Notes under the pieces: generated by a model | What the model was told of the DNA's origin: nothing | The model's database searches: none | What the model saw: the letters and a program-made list of their open reading frames with translations, nothing else | Made by a program: the position numbers and the translations under genes | Shown here: piece by piece, positions 35,174 to 47,700 of the stretch | How positions within the stretch are numbered: position 1 is the first letter of the stretch | How the letters are laid out: each line of letters starts with the position of its first letter | NCBI GenBank assembly: GCA_008973525.1 | Contig: WACJ01000193.1 | Location: 248,001-312,000, forward strand | Origin: Stenopsyche tienmushanensis | Lineage: Eukaryota > Arthropoda > Insecta > Trichoptera > Stenopsychidae | DNA: 64,000 nucleotides | Direction: 5' to 3'

Positions 35174-35741
35174 ATGATTAATTTGCAGTTACAAGGCGAC
35201 ATTTTAAATTTGATTAAAACAAAGTCCATCTTATCAGCGTTTCTTGCCAGAGTTAAACTAATGAAGCAAAATATTGGATGGGACGAATTTTCTCAGTTCC
35301 CCAATTTGTCACTGATAAACTGCCAGGAAAGACGACGTTTCAACCTACGTTCAACATTTAAATGCCCTCTATTCAGATTTTGAAACTAGGTTTGAGGATG
35401 TTTTGACTATGGTATTACCAGCGTGAATAATTAATCCATATGGTGACATAGAAGAAACGAATGTCATAATACAAGAGGAACTGACTGAACTAAGTACAAA
35501 CGAAGAACTTAAGGTTCAGTTAAAAAAAGGATATCAGCAATTCTGGCTGCAAAACAACATACCCGTGACTTATCCCGTATTATGGAATATAGCGAGGAAA
35601 TGTTTAATTTCCTTTCCACCGTCATACCTAGTGGAATGGGGGTTCAGCGCTGTTACCAATCTCCTAACGAAAAAAAGAAACAGACTGGACATCATTAGCC
35701 GAGGAGATTTAAGATTAAAATTGACAAAATTACAAAATTGA
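35174..35741 (+). pseudogene. hAT transposase C-terminal remnant
   Basis: Frame one (from 35,174) reads INLQLQGDILNLI, then KTKSILSAFLARVKLMKQN. After a frameshift near 35,325 the second frame gives DDVSTYVQHLNALYSDFETRFEDV, and after a stop it gives QQFWLQNNIPVTYPVLWNIA, SFPPSYLVEWGFSAVTNLL, then KKRNRLDI and GDLRLKL, ending at TGA 35,741. This is the classic order of the hAT C-terminal dimerisation region (FW, P.L...A, FP.S...E..FS..., K.R.rL, dLR..L), most like the ZBED/FAM200-type proteins. The catalytic aspartate and Trp region upstream is missing. Two frame breaks and a stop show it is not functional. Confidence 0.85.
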
Positions 35742-36071
35742 CGCCAAATATTGATAGTTTATTATTAAAGCATCAGGTTCATCTTTCTCACTAAAAATAT
35801 TGACTCATTGCTTAGTTTATTTCTTGTTGCGTATCTAATATATAAAATTTTATTTATTTTATATTATATAACAAATAAAAAAAATTATTTTGAGTAGTTT
35901 TAATTTAAATTCAATTAATAAATGTATAAATTAATGTGTTTTTACTTTAAGTTTTTAACACTAAACTTCACTACAATTAGAAATTTTCTAAAAATCAATA
36001 TCAGGTAAGTCAACCCAAAACCGAAAAAAATGGCACGGGGTCTACGACCCAAAAAAGTTTGGGAATCTATG

Positions 36072-36079
36072 CTTTAATG
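36072..36079. repeat. Target-site duplication, right, of the hAT element
   Basis: CTTTAATG directly follows the right terminus and matches 34,263-34,270 exactly. Confidence 0.9.
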
Positions 36080-38530
36080 TGTGTATATAACAATAATGAC
36101 TGCGAGACGTTTTGCATTATTACTATTTTCCAATTTGCAAGTCTGCTTTGATCCAAATTATTTCATTCTGATTTAATCGCATAAAAATGCTAAATAAGTA
36201 AATAGAAAAGAGATTATTCTCATTTAATAACGAATATAGAACCGTACGAAGATGAAGTCATAAGCGTGATCATATGGTAACAGTAATTAATGCTATTAAG
36301 CGTTTTAGTATTGTCACATTTTTCTATAAATATCTGTTCTAAATATTTCATAAAAATATAGGCTTACGTATATTTATATCAAAACGATGAAAGATTTTCC
36401 TAAATATGATATTTTTTAAATTCTAAAAATATTTTGAATAGTAAAAATATTTTTTTCATAAGTGAAATATTTTACAATCCTACATTATGTAAGACAGTGA
36501 AGCTTCATAACTGCATAATTTTATGTTGTTTGTATAAGTCCTAAAAAAAAAATTATTTTTGCACTGTATGTACATAATAAAAGTATAAAATAAGTTTCGT
36601 TATACGTCGGGGAAGAAAAATTAAAATAGAGCAAATGTTATGTGAAAGCATAAAATCTTCAAAGTCAGTTAAGTGGAACAGAAGCAGACAACACAGCACA
36701 AAAGCTCTCCGAGAGTTTTACTTTGAAGTTTGCTCTCTTTGCCAGTTGGTAACTAACAATCAAAGTTGGGATAGAAAAACGTTTCCAATTCCAGGTTCAC
36801 CCAAATAATGTCTCCTACAAGGTGCTTGAATTACAGCACACTTGACGGTTTACATAATTATATGAAATAATATCATAAATCATGTCTTTAACGGCTCGCG
36901 TGGTCAATTATTACGAGGTGTGGTGAAGAAGGTCAACATCGAGAGAATGTGTTCGATGATAGCAGAACCGCACTGCGGTATGAATGGCCACCATGGTCAT
37001 TTTTAATCATGCAAGATAACATCGGACCTTTTATTATTTCAAAATGACAAATCAGAATTTATGGCAAATCACGACGATGATCCATGTCGCCGGGAGGGAG
37101 GATTTTTAATTATGTCGGCTTTTTTGCTGTGATTTTTTTCTCGTTACCGCTTGTCTTCACCCCATTCCAGATGAAGTTTTAATTGGGGAAGCGCTGCTGG
37201 AAGGCTTTCGGGGAAATCCAATATAATTTGGATTGTCTCCGACGGTGCTTAACAGGAAAGCTCGACTGATTGCGATGAAAATGATCTCGATCCAGAAAAA
37301 GATTGCTGTATTTTTCCTTCCCTATATTCGATGCTCCTGAGAGGAATTTTTGCGTTTTGCAAAGTTTCCGTTTCAATAAAAATCGATGACCCAAAACTAG
37401 ACGTAATAAAAAGTAGGGAGAAAGGCAAAGTTTTCTAAAGAAATATTTCGTTATCTGAAGAATACTCCGCATTGTTCAGAAATCGAATTAAAGTTTATTT
37501 TATGTATTCTATGAAAAACAAACTTTCATATGAATCGATCTCATACTTTTTCTCTTCCGAGGAATTATATTTTCATTTGCGCAAATTCGTTCAATACAAG
37601 AATGTGCAAATGTGATGTATACTTTGCTATAATTTTTTTAATAGATTTAAAATTTATTTAATAAAATTAGGTTAAATTTGATTCCTTCTTTTATAAAAGG
37701 GAATATTGAGACAATTATTGAAGTTCATGCAGTTACGGAGCTTTCATTAACTACGCAGAAAATAATTCATCTAATATTGCATTATCTGGAATAATACTAA
37801 TTTATTGCGATATTATTTGTAATTAATTATTTAATTAATACTATATAATAAATTAATATAAAATGAGTTTCAACACAGATTATGTATACAACAATTGTAT
37901 TGTAAATTTACAGTTTCTGTTCAAAAATGGTAGCATAACTACTACATAATTATAGCAAATTATTTCAATGCAAATTATCAATGATCTATATCAATGTTCC
38001 TAAATTGGTATTTATCATCGATTTAACAAATTATCATTGGGTATATTAATCAGATGATGATCTTATAAATTATGACGACAATTTTATTACAGATTAGACA
38101 TCATAATGTATTTTTACAAAATTGATTTTCCATAGTAATTGCCGGACGCTAATTCATCAAAGTCTGATGTTACATATTTGATCAAATCTATATGAACCAA
38201 TATATTTATTTTTTTGATATTATATTTATGTTCGCAATGCTTCAACATGACGAAATGTTTTTAAGTATAGACATTTTTCCGGAACATATTTCATTTTTCA
38301 ATGTACAAAATATATGCTTATACCGCATTGTGATACGAATAAGAGATGAAATCATGACGCATCTTAATTTTTTTTAAAAATTCAAGTAAATACATACTTA
38401 ATAATAAATAATAAATCCAAACTAGAGATGTCTTTTATACAAGTAGCCATTATAATATATTTATGATCATGACATATTTTCCTTCGAATGACATTCTTTA
38501 AAGTAATATGACTGCCAAACAAACATTATG
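36080..38530. other. No gene seen; G+C-richer island at 36.65-37.45 kb
   Basis: The island at about 36,650-37,450 has no spliced-exon signals. The 97-codon minus frame at 37,179-37,472 shows no domain. The remainder is A+T-rich, with a short tandem TAATAAATAATAAAT run near 38,400. Confidence 0.3.
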
Positions 38531-38537
38531 GGGGTTG

Positions 38538-38543
38538 TTTATT
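38538..38543 (-). terminator. Possible poly(A) signal overlapping the stop of the candidate terminal exon
   Basis: AATAAA on the minus strand shares its TAA with the stop codon. A GT-rich element lies about 20 nt downstream. If real, the 3' UTR would be unusually short, which weakens the call. Confidence 0.25.
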
Positions 38544-38680
38544 GAATTATCTTAGAGTAGTGTTGCATCAATAAATTCAATGGACGGTCATCCCAGATTT
38601 GTATGTTGTTGTGCAATGTCGGCAGATTGTTTAGTTGATCCACCCCTGGCATCCTGCCAGGGATGGCTCCAGTTTGCCGG
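38539..38680 (-). CDS. Candidate terminal coding exon, 46 codons, unidentified
   Basis: On the minus strand a long pyrimidine tract (CTGTCTATTTTCTTCC, then a T-rich run near 38,730) is followed by about 45 nt without any AG, up to GGTCGCAG at 38,681. From 38,680, after one base, the frame encodes RQTGAIPGRMPGVDQLNN, then LPTLHNNIQIWDD, then RPLNLLMQHYSKIIQ, and ends at TAA (38,541-38,539). AATAAA overlaps the stop, and a GT-rich stretch (TGTTTGTTTGG) follows about 20 nt later, as expected of a cleavage site. The protein segment is not low-complexity and is unlike chance A+T-rich frames, but I recognise no family. It could be an alternative last exon of a minus-strand gene running through the window. 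No preceding exon was found. Confidence 0.35.
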
Positions 38681-38699
38681 CTGCGACCAGTGCAGCCAA

Positions 38700-41600
38700 C
38701 ATAGTAGTGGTAATGTTTTTTGGGAGAAAAAAGGAAGAAAATAGACAGCAGGAAGACCTCCACAACGAAATGACGGAGAGTCTTTCTAAACTATTTTCGT
38801 TACCATTCTGCTCGCGCTCTGTGACCCCTTTCATGGAAGATATACGATGAAACTTTTCTCCCTTTAGATAAAATTGTACCATAACCATAATAACGCAAAT
38901 ATCGGCGACCTTCGATGTCTTTCGTTAAGATTGCTTTTAAATTCCACCCCATTTTACTTGAGATTTGATCCATATTTCACTCCGGTTCCTATGGATTTTG
39001 TGACATGTTGATATATAATAAAACGATTTTCGCATATTGTAATTGAATATCGAGCTATTTGAAAATAATAAGATACCCTAGGACTTTATAGTACTTCATA
39101 GTATAGACTTCATAATACTATGCAATCAATCAATAGATCAAGTATTGATATAATAGAATAAATCTTTATCTACCAATCATCTACTTCAATCTTTCTTATA
39201 TAAATCGTTTCACTGAATATACATTAATTTAATTCAAACTTAATCGCTATAGAATTATTTTTAATATAGAAGTTAATTTTGACTATAGCCTTATTATCTA
39301 ATAGGAAAAAATCAGCATTTAATCCTTGTAATATAGCACCGTGCGCAAGATAAATTTATCCCGATCTGTACCTATTTTTATTTAAATAGATATTAACGTC
39401 TAAATATTTATATAATAGTTTGGATCCTGAATTTTTAGTTTAAAGACTTAGATTTCTTGAATTTGAAAAAAATAATATTGATGAGATTGATGAGGTCAAG
39501 CATGATCGCCTTTGTATGATTGGATATACAACAGCAATTTTAATGATATTTTAGAATAACGATCATTTTAATAATTGCCCATAGATTAGACCCTCTTATC
39601 TAAAATGCATATTCAAAAAATACATCCTAATTTAACCACAAGTGGAAGGCGTTTATAAATTAACGCATGAAAATTTGTTCCCCTATGAACATTTCCTACG
39701 GAGATTGCCTTCATCCTTTAACGGATGTAGTACATTAAGCGAGAAAAATAATGTAGCTTTATAATTGGCTAATTTTACATACATTTTTTTATTGCGATTT
39801 TCAAATATGCCACGTAATTAAACTTTCTTGCAAGTTAAAAGCTTCTTAACGGAGCCTCAAGGGTCCACTCTATCTAAGTACGAAAAACCCACCCTGATAT
39901 AGTGAGCTCAAAGTTTCGCGATAAGAATCTTTCCCTCAAAGTATCCGATTTTCTTAGTTTCCAATCTGCCTGAGCTGATCTTAAGCCGCTTATGTGTGCT
40001 ATTTTACATTCTGTCAGACCGTGGCTCAAAATCCATGGATAGTTATTTAGTTTCATTTTTGAATATGCAATCGAACAAATTGACAATTTTGTGCTTTTGG
40101 TCGGTCGTCGCCCGCATCAACTAACAAATGCGCGTCTATAGACGCTAATCGCATATGAATGCAGCATAAATCTGCTTATTTTTACATCGTTAAAATATCA
40201 TCGAATCAATTGGAAACCATAAATTCAAATTGATTTAGGATAAAATTGCAATAGGCACAAACGACATTGAATAATTAATATAATGTATTGGTATCCAATG
40301 TAAATTCGAAGTATTTCTTAAATGAAAATTAATTACTTTAATTTGGGTCTCGAAAGTCGAATAAATTAGTTTTCCCTGTTTTCCGTATGGGGATGAAATA
40401 ACTGTTGTGTCTGGCGTTGAAATGTGTCCAATCAGTCTGGACCGGTTTGTACATCTATCCCCATTTATTTGAATAAGTTTTGTTCTGGTATTGATCGGAG
40501 TCCCTCTCCAGTAGTCAGTCACGGGCCCCGCGGCCCTTCCAGTTCCCAACTTCGAGGGCCGTTTCTACCACCCCTGCTACCGCGGAAGCTTTCACGCTCC
40601 GAAGCCGGATTTTACGATGTAATTATGCCGCCTTATGAACGGATATGTCAGAGATTTTATAACTAGCCCCGATGCGAAATCCATTGTTCCAATATTTCAA
40701 TCTATTGTCTGGCCAGGGGGGTATGGAGGGTGTAGGAATTAGGAATGTTTCGGGAAACTTTGGCGACGCGCCTCTGGAAGCACGCAATCACCATGCAAAT
40801 GAGATTCGTTATTATTTAACTCTGAATAAAGTTTTCTGTCCCGCGAAGCATCGATAATTTTTCATTCAGACAACTTCGATGGAATTTTGACAACCCTCAA
40901 CAGTGATTTTCTTTGAATAATTATTTTTCAATCCCAATTAATATAGATATAGTTTTAAATACACAATGCTATGCAAATTTTGTTTGCAAATCTGACTACC
41001 AATTAGCCACCAAATGAACACGCAAAAAGTTTGAATCAACATTGATCGAGCTTATCAAACATACATTTTGAATATTTCTAGACTAATTGACAAATATGAA
41101 TATTAAACATTTGTATTAATAATTCCATCCAAGCTGATAGAAAGTATAGCTTTAGATATTAAAATTTAAGTCTTTTTTTATTTAATGTTAAATCAACAGT
41201 CAATGGTATTTTAAATTTAATTTGAATCAATTTTTTAGCAAAATTAATTTTTGAGCGTTCCCACGGACACACAAACGATGATAATTTAAAAAAATGAAAT
41301 TCTGACAAAATATTTCGTTTAGATATTACAACTATTTAAAAAAAATCTTCTCAAATATTTCAAAAAACAGCATTAAATCATACAACGTGCTGTAAGAAAA
41401 AAAAGCATTCCAAAAGGGTTGCCAACTTTTTCTGAGACAATTCCGAGATATATTGCCTAAAAATAAATGTTGTGAAAAAACTATATATATATATATATAT
41501 GTATGTAATTTCATAACATTCTTTACTGAGAAACCACTTAACATAGCATACAAAGTTTTCCGAGGAAATTTCATGAGCAGACATGAGCACAAAAAATATG

Positions 41601-43395
41601 TTTTTGTAGGTTTTATTTCTAAAATTATAATTCGGATATTCAAAGGTAACCACAAATCCATGTGCAATATAATTAGCTATTTTTTAGTTGATATCTTTCT
41701 TGGACAACAAATTCCAGGATAATCTCGACAAATCCGAGACGATTGGCAAATTTAATTCCAATTATTAAGGAATCAAGGCGCAATCCATGACTGTACCAAA
41801 AAGATGTAAATCTAAAGTGTGTTAGATAATTGAGCGCCAATCTTGAATATGAAACCACCTCTCCAATGCATATATTCAACAAGAATTTGTTACCAAAAAT
41901 GATCAAAATTATAGCCCAAATGTCAGCTCAATGACCTGTCGTTAAGAAAATGCTATATTTTTAGCCAAAACTATAATTTACGAATTGCCTCAATGACCGA
42001 CGTTGTGGCAAAAATAGTTTTCATACGAATAAAGCGAAGAATGCGGCAAGCCATGAAACCAACATTAACGATATATGAGACTTTATAGGAAGGAAGCCAC
42101 AATTTATTGGCATGATATTCCCGCAAAATGACGATACTAAAGGGGATTAAGACGTTGGATTAAAAAATATATAAGAAATTAGGGAATGTTTCCGAACTGA
42201 GTCGCCCTCTCGATGTTTAATATGGTATATTGCGGGATGGAACGCTGATATTTTATCGAATTAGTCTGACGATTCAAATCCAATTATCGTCAGTGTTCGC
42301 GGAATAATCCGATGATGCGATTAGGCTAAACGCATTGATGATGATTTACCGTGAACTGGATGAGATTAATAAAATCATACAGTACATCATAATCAAATTT
42401 GCGCGCCGTTCGCTCGCATTGATCGTCACATTGTCGTGTTTTGCACATATCGAAGTGAAAATTTAATGTGTAATAAAATAGGATTTGCCCTCGATGGGGG
42501 TGGCGATAAAACATGAGCGCTATAAAAACGTACGCAGAGACTCGATCGTTTTTACTGCAATGGGGAGGGGCATTAATTTGGCTCTTCCGCTTTTCTTTAT
42601 TTCGCAGCTTTTCCGGTGCAATGAAAGAAATGGTGATTTAATACGCGCACAAAATCGCATGCGTGTTTTCGCGGGGATTGTAACACTGTGATTACATAAA
42701 TTCTCGACGAGGAATGGCAAGAAAATAAAAGAAAAGTATTTGTCGTGCATGCGAATAAGCCAAAAGAGGCGAAACGAGGCATGTGAAAAATTCACAAGAA
42801 AAGCAAAAGTATCAAAACCTATGGGGGAACGTATATAATTCGCACCGCTGAGAATTTCGATAATAAATCATTCATATGGTCAACGTACCTGACAAGAAAA
42901 GGAAGATTTTCAGCATAAGATTTTGGTTGTTGACATTTTTTATTCACAAATTTAAATTTCAAACAAGAACTTTTGTATATTTCAGACGGAAAAAACGTAC
43001 ATATCACGGAATATATTACAAAGGATTGGAAAAAAGATGATTTTAGCTCGTATAAACCATTCAATTTAATACACATTTTCTATTTCTTCCATTACTAAAA
43101 TATGAAATTTTTAACATCTGTTTATATTATTTTTATCAGAGATGATAAATTTCGTCTTTTCACTCTTTAAATAAGAATATCGTGCAAGTTATTTGGTAAT
43201 GATTTCGAATCAATTAATCAATCAATGGCAATTATTTTCCAAGTATTTTAATAATAAAAAACATTGTATAATAATTTCCATATGGAAAAATATATTGTAA
43301 GAAACAAAAATCGGACATTTCATACGAAAACATATAAAAATCAGTGTTTTGTACATGGACCGATATTTATTTAATGTAAAAATATTCGGATCAAT
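38700..43395. other. No supported gene; G+C-richer islands at 40.4-40.85 and 42.3-42.8 kb
   Basis: The patch at 40,430-40,860 contains GGGCCCCGCGGCCC and open frames on both strands without clear splice pairs. The patch at 42,330-42,830 likewise has overlapping frames on both strands. I read both as noncoding islands. 41,300-41,900 is A+T-rich with several overlapping frames of about 90-110 codons, none with a domain. Confidence 0.3.
41482..41500. repeat. (TA)n microsatellite
   Basis: An uninterrupted TA run of 19 nt. Confidence 0.95.
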
Positions 43396-43401
43396 ACATG
43401 T

Positions 43402-43490
43402 TTTAACCCTTTGCGGTCGTTTGTCTACTCTCAGCCACCAAAGCTTTTTTACCGTTCCGGTCGTATGTCTGTTCTCAGCCACCACACAAG
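43402..43490 (+). repeat. Tandem repeat of about 42 bp at a piggyBac-like end
   Basis: The sequence opens TTAACCCTTTGCGGTCG, a TTAA followed by CCCTTTGC as at many piggyBac-type ends. Two copies follow of a unit of the form CGGTCGTNTGTCT-TCTCAGCCACC (about 43,412 and 43,458). A third GCGGTCGTTCC occurs at 43,633. The opposite end was not identified. Confidence 0.4.
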
Positions 43491-43928
43491 GAACTATACG
43501 AATTTTAACTCTATTCATTCATGTATCGGTTTATGACTTCTTTGGATGCTCTTAAGTGTCTAAGCGACCTTATCATGTACCAAAACATTGTCCCGACAAA
43601 TCAGAGATAACAAAACTCAATATAAAAAATTGCGGTCGTTCCACACTCGCCATGCACAACACCGTGGTGAGTCAGTCGCCTTTTGAGAGTGAAGAAATCG
43701 ACAAGCTTCGGAGATACTTAGCAGAATTTTAAATAAAGCTTTACAAATTACGTTTAACTATAATTAGGCATTCTCGCTTGTTAAGATATTCCAAAAAGGC
43801 AAAAAGAAAGTCAACGAAAGAAGTGTAGTCGAAAATCAGGACTGCATATTGAATACTGCTTTCAAAGATACCACACAATGGAAAATGTATAATTTTAAAA
43901 TAGAAACATGTTATTAAAGCACATTATT

Positions 43929-43936
43929 GTCTAAAT
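43929..43936. repeat. Target-site duplication, left, of the hAT MITE
   Basis: GTCTAAAT, repeated exactly at 44,191-44,198. Confidence 0.9.
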
Positions 43937-44190
43937 CAGTGGTTCTTAAACTTATTATGCGGACCCCCTCTTGAACAATTTTTTTGGGCGGACCCTATCC
44001 CAACTCTTCTGACCTAATTTTTCTAACAAACAAACATTTCTTGGTCAATTATTGGTCAAAATAAATTTTCTTACAATTATTGTTTTGAATAATTCCACGA
44101 AAATATCTTGTTAAAGAATAGAATAATGTTTTCTTAAAAATATTTTCGCGGATCCCCAGAGATTCGCGGACTCCAGATTAAGAACCGCTG
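43937..44190. mobile_element. 254-bp hAT-type MITE with 8-bp target duplication
   Basis: The left end is CAGTGGTTCTTAAACTTATT. The right end, read inwards, is CAGCGGTTCTTAATCTGGAG. Subterminal GCGGACCCC and GCGGATCCCC words are mirrored near the two ends. It is flanked by the exact duplication GTCTAAAT. No coding capacity. It belongs to the hAT group with CAGTGGTTCTCAAAC-like ends and would depend on a transposase supplied in trans. Confidence 0.9.
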
Positions 44191-44198
44191 GTCTAAAT
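44191..44198. repeat. Target-site duplication, right, of the hAT MITE
   Basis: GTCTAAAT follows the right end directly. Confidence 0.9.
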
Positions 44199-44263
44199 AC
44201 ACATCTAATGTTCAATACAGAATTGATAAATCTTGTTTATCCTTCACTGAATTCACATTTTAA

Positions 44264-44728
44264 TGTAAATGTAGCATGGGCAATTTATCATTCCCGCATA
44301 GTAGCGGCATCTTCCATTTCTCTTCAGGTGCAATGTGCTATTTTAACAGCGCCATCTCTTGTGGCCCTACGGAGACATTGCACCTGCTTACCGACCGATC
44401 GCTTCTTGCGCGTGCATCGTTACCGGTTGGGTAGTGACGCGCAGGAAGCGGGAGTCGGGAGAGTCGTCGGTTGGCCTTGGCTGCGGGAAGTTGTCCCTCC
44501 TACAGCCAGACCTCTCTCTCTCTATCTGTAGTGCGGAATAAATAGTTATCTTGCGAAGAGAGTCTTTCCATTCGACGCCCTTTATATTCCCATCCATTCG
44601 TCCATCAGCATCACAGCTTGATAGAAGAACGGACCCATGCAGTAGCGCGGCCATCTGGACGAGCACGTTGAGACGGGGAGCCGCCCGGGGACTCTGCCCC
44701 CGAGAGTGCCCCCACCTCAAACGTTACA
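44264..44728 (+). mobile_element. LTR-like G+C-rich block, possibly a solo LTR
   Basis: The block is much richer in G+C than its surroundings. It can be bounded by TGTAAATG at 44,264 and CGTTACA at 44,728, i.e. TG...CA ends with a TGTAA/TTACA inverted pair. It contains an AATAAA (about 44,537) in its second half, as an LTR would for polyadenylation. Near its left side is an 11-bp inverted pair, AGGTGCAATGT (44,326) and ACATTGCACCT (44,385), around GCGCCATCTCTTGTGGC. No flanking target duplication was found, and no second copy or gag/pol is present. Open frames on both strands (107 and 110 codons) are treated as stop-poor DNA. A decayed promoter or exon is an alternative. Confidence 0.3.
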
Positions 44729-44729
44729 T

Positions 44730-47700
44730 AAGTTTGATTTAATGCTTTAAAATGCATTTTCAGTGCACGAGATCTCATCCTTATATAAAACTCCTATATA
44801 GTTTCAATTATTAAAAGCTACCCCTTAAAGTCGTCAGAAAATATTTGATGAAGATTTTTACATCCATATTAAACGCAGTCGCGCAAAATATGATTATATC
44901 CGTGTTTTTCATTCATCAGGAAAGTTTTCGTGTCGTATCCGTAAGGAGTAATAAGATCCGATACGATTCATAAACTTTGGCCCTACGTTCTTTGGGCAGT
45001 TAAGCTTTTATTGCCCCTCCGGAATAATGAGTAAATATATTGGTTTGGACATAGTTTCTTCTATTATGTTATTATGACCCTAATATCCCGATAATTTAAC
45101 TTCAATTTGTCAACTCTTAATGTTGTATAAGCGTATTCGTGCCAAGCGGAAATCTAGGTCGCTCCATCTTTGTTCAAAAAGACACCGACGGCTATAGGTA
45201 CTTCTCGTAAGCTTAGATGGATAACAATAGTAGTAAAATGTAAGGTCATCATATCATGGTTTCGTTTGCTGGCCATCTTCCAACTATTAATTGGTTCAGG
45301 TCATAATTGAAGGAAGGTTCTGGCGGTGCAAGTAATTTATTAGGGCATTCATCATACATTTAAAATTTAGTTGAAAGTGCTTCCAGTGAAGCTTAAAACG
45401 TTTTAAGGCTCTCTGCCAAATTATTTAAATTTAAATTTACAACCATGTAATATAGTTTTTCATACATGCAAATTATTATTAAAAGGTTTGATCTTAATTT
45501 AAGTGAATCAATAGAAGATTATTAGTATAAATGTTTGTATTATATTAAGAAAATATAAAAATATTATAAATAATTAATATGAAATGGAATAAAACGATGT
45601 AGTATAAGAAAACCATAATTTTGGCAATTTTGGCGACGGAGATCAAATATGTTTGAATATACTTTTTGAGGCATGTGTTCTAAATATTTTTTGACAAATT
45701 TGCATATCATTTAAATAGATGAAAGATAGGACGAATGCCATGTTCTTGGGTGTTGTAAAAGCTTTGAGTTCTATTTGGCTCGATGCCTTTATTCAAGAAC
45801 TGATTTAAAAAAGGATATTTATTTGAATACTTCACTTATACTTTTAGAGCGCTAATAAATAGCTATATTAAAAATATAGCGACCGATGACACAACATTTG
45901 TGCCATTTTCCAGATAACGGCTGAATTAGTGGAAATATAAAATGAATCTACCATAATGAATGACTCAGAAAGCAATTAAATTAGATTTTTTTTAAGTAGA
46001 AAATGATCCTAAAACGGAAAGAAGTTTAAAACTCAAGTGAGAATTGCAACTAATTTTGGAACCTTATAATGAAATACGTTAATATGTATACGCCAAAAGC
46101 AGACAATTGACTCTAAATACAATTATGTTAAAATAAATTCAAAGCTTAACTTCAATATAGCTTCAAAAACAGTTTTAATTCATGCAATTGACATAATGAC
46201 GTTTAAATCGATATCGAAATGTTTGTTTTAATACAACAAACGCTTATTGATTGGTAATAAAATTACATGGAAAAATTATTTTATATCCTCATTAATATGT
46301 CATTGATTGACAGTCTGAAAAATACTTATTGTAGTATATTAATTAATTATTGTTTAGACAGAGAATTCTAAAAAGTATTTTTATGTCGGGCAATGATGAA
46401 CATAATGTGTTCCCCGAATCCCGATAGTCTTTTTAATTAAATATTAACATATTAATGGTGATGTTTATCAGGATCCAAATATATTCAGTTGATTCGGGCT
46501 TACTTTAAATATGTAAATTTTCCATAGTATAATATCTTAGCATCGCACAATAAGCGGCACAGGATGCGTATATTTATATTCGCAAACCACAGCGTAGATA
46601 GTATAAAGTTATACGCAATGCGTGAGAATTTTGCGTTTTGCGCGGATATAAAGAAGTTCAAAAGATTTATAATGGTCAGAATGAATATCCACAAAGAGAA
46701 ATGTTGTGGGGTCATTCGAGATCTTTAAAGAAAAAAAAAAGTTTCCTCCGCAAAATGTTCAAAGGCCCCGAGAAAGCAGATAGCGAATTTCTTTTCGGCG
46801 CTCTGTTTCTGATTTTCCGGCGAAAAACCTGAGATGGTCTCATCTTATTTCATCCTCGGTCGATTCCTTTCAATTTTCCCGAAGTTCTTTCATTGGCCGA
46901 ATTATGCCGTCACATTTTTCACTGCCTATTTACAATTATTTATGACCCCTCCCCGCCCAAGCCAAGATGCTCTCGACTCGGAACAACTTTTCGACCGATC
47001 CTGGCGTCAGGAGTTTTATGAAAATTTATGGCTCTTTTACGGCGGATCATTAATTTTAACTATTCGACCTTAATTTTTTTGAACCCCCATATCACCCCAA
47101 AGTCACTTTATTAACATTTATTCGAGAATAGTATGTCTTCGAAATGAAACGCCTGAAAATACGACTTAATTACGAAGCCCCAACGCTTGCAATTAAATCC
47201 GTATTTCGATAATTATAGGATTCCATGCTAATTAACAATTATAAATATTCTGCCTCATATCGGTGTTCAAATAGCGTGACAATGTTAGATATAAAGGTCG
47301 TTATGAATATTATAATAAAACTGTGGTACTTTCGTGCTCCATTGAATTAGATACAATTTATGTACACTTGCAGCACTAAAATTAGAGACTTTAACCGGGT
47401 TTTACTTGATATTTGAAAATAGCATTTATTTAATCACATAATCGGTAAAATTTAATCAAGATCTCACAATATACTAAATTAAGTAAAGCGGAAAGAAATA
47501 ATATTTTTTTGAATATTATGTTTTTAAACCAGTTTGTCAAATAATATAGTTTTCTCATCATGCAGTTACTATAACGGTTATATACAAAAGCATTTGTGGT
47601 TTAAAATAATTAAAGTATTTATCGTGGGTTGAAAAGCAATCTAAAATCAGGAAGATTCCCTATAATTAGATTTTTTAAATAAATATTTAAAAAAAATATC

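Larger units (their letters stand above)
34271..36071 (+). mobile_element. Complete but dead hAT transposon, 1,801 bp, with nested fold-back insertion
   Basis: The left end is CAGTGATTCCCAAAGTGG. The right end, read inwards, is CATAGATTCCCAAACTTTTT. The element is bounded by the exact 8-bp duplication CTTTAATG. The left subterminal region has the 14-bp palindrome GACCCCCGGGGGTC and repeated GGGGTC words, mirrored by GGGGTCTACGACCC near the right end. A fold-back element (34,584-35,032) splits the left half. The transposase remnant lies at 35,174-35,741. Subtracting the insertion leaves about 1.35 kb, so much of a normal 2.5-4 kb autonomous element is already missing. Confidence 0.9.

Noticed and set aside
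41332..41906. Open frames of 77-111 codons
   Set aside because: Low-complexity A+T-rich translations with Tyr-Ile runs over the (TA)n repeat; no domain on either strand.
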